Shown here one piece after another: positions 13,565 through 16,266 of a stretch of DNA of 16,266 bases. This stretch comes from Bacillota bacterium (GTDB lineage Bacteria; Bacillota; Clostridia; Oscillospirales; Ruminococcaceae). Every line of letters begins with the position of its first letter. The first letter of the stretch is position 1. The stretch covers positions 1 to 16,266 of the forward strand of contig JAEZQD010000101.1 in assembly GCA_023413185.1 (NCBI GenBank), in the 5' to 3' direction. The position numbers and the translations under genes are program-made. The notes beneath the pieces were generated by a model. It was not told where the DNA came from. It was given only the letters and a program-made list of their open reading frames with translations, and did not search any database.

Positions 13565-14795
13565 AAATCTCAGTCCGGCGAAATATAACCCGCGCAAAGA
13601 TTTACAGCCGGGCGACCCGGAGTATGAAAAGCTGCTGCGCTCGGTGGAGGAATTCGGCTACGTTGAGCCGATTATCTGGAATAAGCGCACCGGCAATATC
13701 GTCGGCGGTCATCAGCGGTTCAAAGTGCTGAAGCAGCTGGGTTTTACGGAAATCGACTGCGTCGTTGTGGATATGGACGAGGCGTGGGAAAAGGCACTGA
13801 ACATCGCACTCATTAAAATTTCAGGCGATTGGGATACTGCGAAGCTGGCTGACGTTTTCAGGGACATTGAGCAATACGGCATCTCCCTTGATATTACAGG
13901 ATTTGAAGTCCTGGAGATCGATAAGTTGTTTCAGAAATTGAGCCGTGAGGACGGAAAAATTGTCGAGGACGATTTTGATGCAGAAGCAGAAGCCGCACAA
14001 ATTACCGAACCGCTCACCCAGCATGGCGATATATGGCTGCTGGGAAAGCATCGCCTGATGTGTGGGGACTCCACGAATTTAGAAGATGTTGCAACGCTTA
14101 TGGGCGGAAAAAGGGCACGCATGGTTTTCACCGATCCGCCGTGGAACGTGGACTATGGCGGCAGTACACATCCCTCATGGAAAAACCGACAGATTCTCAA
14201 TGACAAAATGTCCGCTGATGAATTTTATAAGTTTCTGCTATCGGCGTTCAAGGCAATGGCTGGTGTTTCAGAGCCGGGGGCAATGACCTATGTGGTCATG
14301 TCGGCTCAGGAATGGGGATCGGTAATGACCGCGATGAAAGAAGCCGGATATCATTGGAGCAGCACGATTATCTGGGCAAAGGACTCCCTTGTACTTTCCC
14401 GGAAAGACTACCACACGCAATATGAGCCGATTTGGTACGGCTGGCTGGGCGGCGAGAAGCGGCTCTGCCCCCTGCAAGACCGACAGCAGAGTGATTTGTG
14501 GCAGATACCCCGCCCGAAAAAATCGGAGGAACACCCCACCATGAAGCCGGTGGCTCTGGCGGGAAAGGCGGTTGGCAATTCCTCCCGACCGGGCGATACG
14601 GTACTGGATTTGTTCGGCGGCTCAGGTACGACGCTGATTGCTTGTGAGCAATCCGACCGGGTAAATTGCTCGCTGGAACTCGATCCCAAATACTGCGATG
14701 TAATCGTGAAGAGGTACATTGAATTCCGAAAAAGTGATGAAGGCGTGTTCCTGCTCCGTGGCGGCGAGAAAAGCGCATATCATGAACTGACATAA
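13530..14795 (+). CDS. ParB-like nuclease domain / DNA methyltransferase fusion (phage type)
   Basis: A 421-residue phage protein. Residues 1-95 are a ParB/Srx-type domain (IPIENLSPAKYNPRKD, with GGHQRFKVLKQLGF near residue 70). Residues about 165-415 are an amino-methyltransferase: motif IV is TDPPWNVDYGG (D202-P-P-W) and motif I is VLDLFGGSGTT (F362). With IV before I, this is the beta class, which methylates N6-adenine or N4-cytosine. The target-recognition part lies between (QYEPIWYGWL, PTMKPVAL). Such enzymes protect phage DNA from host restriction. The start has AAAGGAG 9 bp upstream and overlaps the terminase gene. All motifs needed for catalysis are present, so it may still be active in an otherwise broken prophage. 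Confidence 0.92.
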   Translation: MDSMQVQKIPIENLSPAKYNPRKDLQPGDPEYEKLLRSVEEFGYVEPIIWNKRTGNIVGGHQRFKVLKQLGFTEIDCVVVDMDEAWEKALNIALIKISGDWDTAKLADVFRDIEQYGISLDITGFEVLEIDKLFQKLSREDGKIVEDDFDAEAEAAQITEPLTQHGDIWLLGKHRLMCGDSTNLEDVATLMGGKRARMVFTDPPWNVDYGGSTHPSWKNRQILNDKMSADEFYKFLLSAFKAMAGVSEPGAMTYVVMSAQEWGSVMTAMKEAGYHWSSTIIWAKDSLVLSRKDYHTQYEPIWYGWLGGEKRLCPLQDRQQSDLWQIPRPKKSEEHPTMKPVALAGKAVGNSSRPGDTVLDLFGGSGTTLIACEQSDRVNCSLELDPKYCDVIVKRYIEFRKSDEGVFLLRGGEKSAYHELT

Positions 14796-14800
14796 ATTAT

Positions 14801-14833
14801 AAAAGGCAACCAAGCCATTGTTGCTTGGTTGCC
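14801..14833 (-). terminator. Terminator hairpin between convergent genes
   Basis: Perfect 11-bp arms (GGCAACCAAGC at 14805-14815 and GCTTGGTTGCC at 14823-14833) and a 7-nt loop. On the minus strand TTTTATAATT follows, so it serves the minus-strand gene ending at 14912. It also lies 10 bp after the methyltransferase stop codon. Confidence 0.7.
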
Positions 14834-14911
14834 ATGTGGCGTAAGATTATCGAGCCGATAAATTCCGATTTGTAGTTCTCCCATAAGAAACCTACTGGTT
14901 ATGTTCATTAT

Positions 14912-15259
14912 CTAAACAATATTTTCTCCTATAATAATTCTAGGCATAGTAGTCAAACAACGATTCCAGCGTTTGTAAAAATGCTCCAGACCAAGTTTAG
15001 AAACACGAGCATGAGTTTCCTCATCTCTAACTGTCCAATGTAAGACATAGGTTATTTTACCTACATAGCGAGTTAGACGAGTAGGTAAATCGCCTTCCTT
15101 CACGGCATTAAAATCTTTTTGTCGATGAGTACGTTTAATATATCGAACCTCCACCACGCCGTCCTGTTCCATATAAAAGTTGGCGACCTCTCTCATAAGT
15201 TGTTCGATTTCATCTTGTTTTTCAATTTTTGCTTCATATATGCAAATTTCATTAAACAT
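14912..15259 (-). CDS. Small protein resembling antibiotic-biosynthesis-monooxygenase-like alpha/beta-barrel
   Basis: A 115-residue soluble protein. It opens with a strand FNEICIYEAKI, a helix QDEIEQLMREVANFYMEQ, a strand GVVEVRYIKRT, and later KITYVLHWTVRDEETHARV followed by a helix LGLEHFYKRWNR. This pattern is compatible with a dimeric alpha/beta-barrel of the antibiotic-biosynthesis-monooxygenase (ABM) type, but I do not recognise a specific family, and no cofactor residues can be named. An AGAGGT ribosome site lies 8 bp before the ATG. The gene is AT-rich and reads against the phage genes on both sides, in a region where phage head genes should be. It is therefore probably a later arrival, not part of the phage module. 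Confidence 0.65.
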   Translation of the reverse strand: MFNEICIYEAKIEKQDEIEQLMREVANFYMEQDGVVEVRYIKRTHRQKDFNAVKEGDLPTRLTRYVGKITYVLHWTVRDEETHARVSKLGLEHFYKRWNRCLTTMPRIIIGENIV

Positions 15260-15395
15260 TTATTTTACCTCTATCATAAAACATAAATAGTTTTTGGCTC
15301 AACACTGCTCGACAAATTTCTGTTTATCACTCAATGCGATAATATAAATAAACCCTAAATTAAGCATTTTTAAAATAATAATATAGCATAAAATT

Positions 15396-16266
15396 ATGAA
15401 ATTTTCAACGCCACAATTCCAAAATTTACAGACTTATATTTATAGCGTTCGGTGTGCGGTTTCTGCTTGCATAGAGCCTACGGCATTTGCTTTCGTTGCG
15501 ACCATCGCGGAAAGCACGGTCATCCTTTCGTGGAGCGGCGCTTTGGGCGGGGCTGGCAACGCGATCACCGGATATGAGTTGGAATCCAGCGAATCCTCCG
15601 ATGGCTCGGCATGGGGAGACTGGAACGCGGTAGGCGTGATTGCCTCGACCTCCGGCAGCGGCAGCCTGACCACCGCCCCATCAACAGTGCGAGGAAACTA
15701 TCTGCGCCATCGCATCCGTGTGCAGGGTACGGCGGGCAGTGCGTATTTTTCACCTTGGAAAATTACCACGAACAATGTCCGCAAAAACATTCTTGCCACA
15801 CCGCCCATCGCCTTTACCGCCAGCCCACTCATTTATGCCACGCCCAGCGCGGCACTGACATGGAGTGGCACGGTAGCCGGAACGAGCACTATCAAAAACT
15901 ACGTTATACAGCAGTCCACCTCGACAAATAACTCGACTTGGGGTACATGGGAAACAGTGGCTACCGTCGTATCCAGCGCCTCATCAGGAACATATACGGC
16001 GACGCCATCCAATGTTCCCGGCACATTTACCCGATACCGCATTGCCGTAACCGACACGCTGAACGCGGTTTCTTCCTATGTAATCAGCAACAGCATTAAA
16101 ATGAACACCGTTCCCGCAACGCTGACGATTGCCGCGCCCAAGAACTCCAGCGCCACATATAACGCAAATCCACAGTATCTTATTCAGGTGGGTGCGGATG
16201 CGGACGGTGAAGAGCAGACTCTGTTTGTTTACAGTACATCGGGTGTTTGGCTGAACAGTGTGGATC
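15396..16266 (+). CDS. Phage tail/adhesin protein with fibronectin III-like repeats (partial, N-terminus probably truncated)
   Basis: An open frame of 290 codons runs off the right edge. The best Met is 15396, but there is no ribosome site, and the first ~20 codons (MKFSTPQFQNLQTY...) are AT-rich and unlike the rest, so the real 5' end has probably been lost. From about residue 30 there are two similar modules: STVILSWSGALGGAGNAIT with a GNYLRHRIRVQG strand, and SAALTWSGTVAGTSTIKNY with a FTRYRIAVTD strand. These have the Trp/Tyr spacing of fibronectin III domains. A third segment starting VPATLTIAAP follows. Such repeats occur in phage tail tip, tail fibre and surface proteins. The anchoring or host-binding end is not in the window. 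Confidence 0.72.
   Translation, partial: MKFSTPQFQNLQTYIYSVRCAVSACIEPTAFAFVATIAESTVILSWSGALGGAGNAITGYELESSESSDGSAWGDWNAVGVIASTSGSGSLTTAPSTVRGNYLRHRIRVQGTAGSAYFSPWKITTNNVRKNILATPPIAFTASPLIYATPSAALTWSGTVAGTSTIKNYVIQQSTSTNNSTWGTWETVATVVSSASSGTYTATPSNVPGTFTRYRIAVTDTLNAVSSYVISNSIKMNTVPATLTIAAPKNSSATYNANPQYLIQVGADADGEEQTLFVYSTSGVWLNSVD

Noticed and set aside
15273..15302. Promoter-like TTGAGC-18-TATGAT for the gene at 14912-15259
   Set aside because: Its -10 overlaps the ribosome site, so the transcript would begin too late to include it.
1..16266. CRISPR array, toxin-antitoxin pair, retron or defence island
   Set aside because: No regularly spaced repeats, no reverse transcriptase, Cas or paired toxin genes are visible on either strand.

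Overview
The window looks like a Clostridia chromosome (Bacillota, Ruminococcaceae/Oscillospiraceae-like; this is inference from protein types such as a PadR/DUF2812 pair, an archaeal-type phosphoglycerate mutase homologue, PepD, GlsB/YeaQ and strong AGGAGG ribosome sites). No rRNA or complete tRNA is present, so the taxon is not fixed.

Layout. Positions 1-240 are the 5' end of an insertion-sequence transposase on the minus strand with its promoter. Positions 280-9864 are ordinary chromosomal genes: an LRR lipoprotein, a GlsB/YeaQ membrane protein, a flavin reductase, an ACT-domain protein with a flippase, an apgM-pepD operon, a PadR regulator with a DUF2812 membrane protein, and a MerR/GyrI-like regulator. 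Most of these units are separated by recognisable terminators. Two have readable control regions: PadR operators around its own promoter, and a 19-bp-spacer promoter with a dyad in front of merR.

At about 10320-10369 there is the 3' part of a tRNA on the minus strand, from anticodon arm to CCA, with no 5' half. Its orientation fits the far attachment site of an element that integrated in a tRNA gene and extends rightward. From there to the end of the window the content is phage-like but broken. In order it holds: a small intact coiled-coil gene with its own promoter and terminator; a frameshifted 3' remnant of a C5-cytosine methyltransferase on the minus strand; a 5'-truncated P4/D5-type helicase on the plus strand that abuts the methyltransferase remnant; an HNH endonuclease; the P27-type small terminase subunit; a ParB-methyltransferase fusion; an AT-rich insert with an unrelated small alpha/beta-barrel-like gene; and then directly the middle of a fibronectin-III-rich tail or adhesin gene that runs off the right edge. 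The large terminase, portal, capsid and tail-assembly genes expected between the methyltransferase and the tail fibre are absent.

The best reading is a prophage remnant shaped by at least two rearrangements, beside an intact housekeeping region. I did not find a convincing wholly new system. The most informative points are the tRNA-derived attachment scar, the tail-to-tail junction of two gene 3' ends, the AT-rich replacement of the phage head genes, and the two autoregulatory promoter designs.
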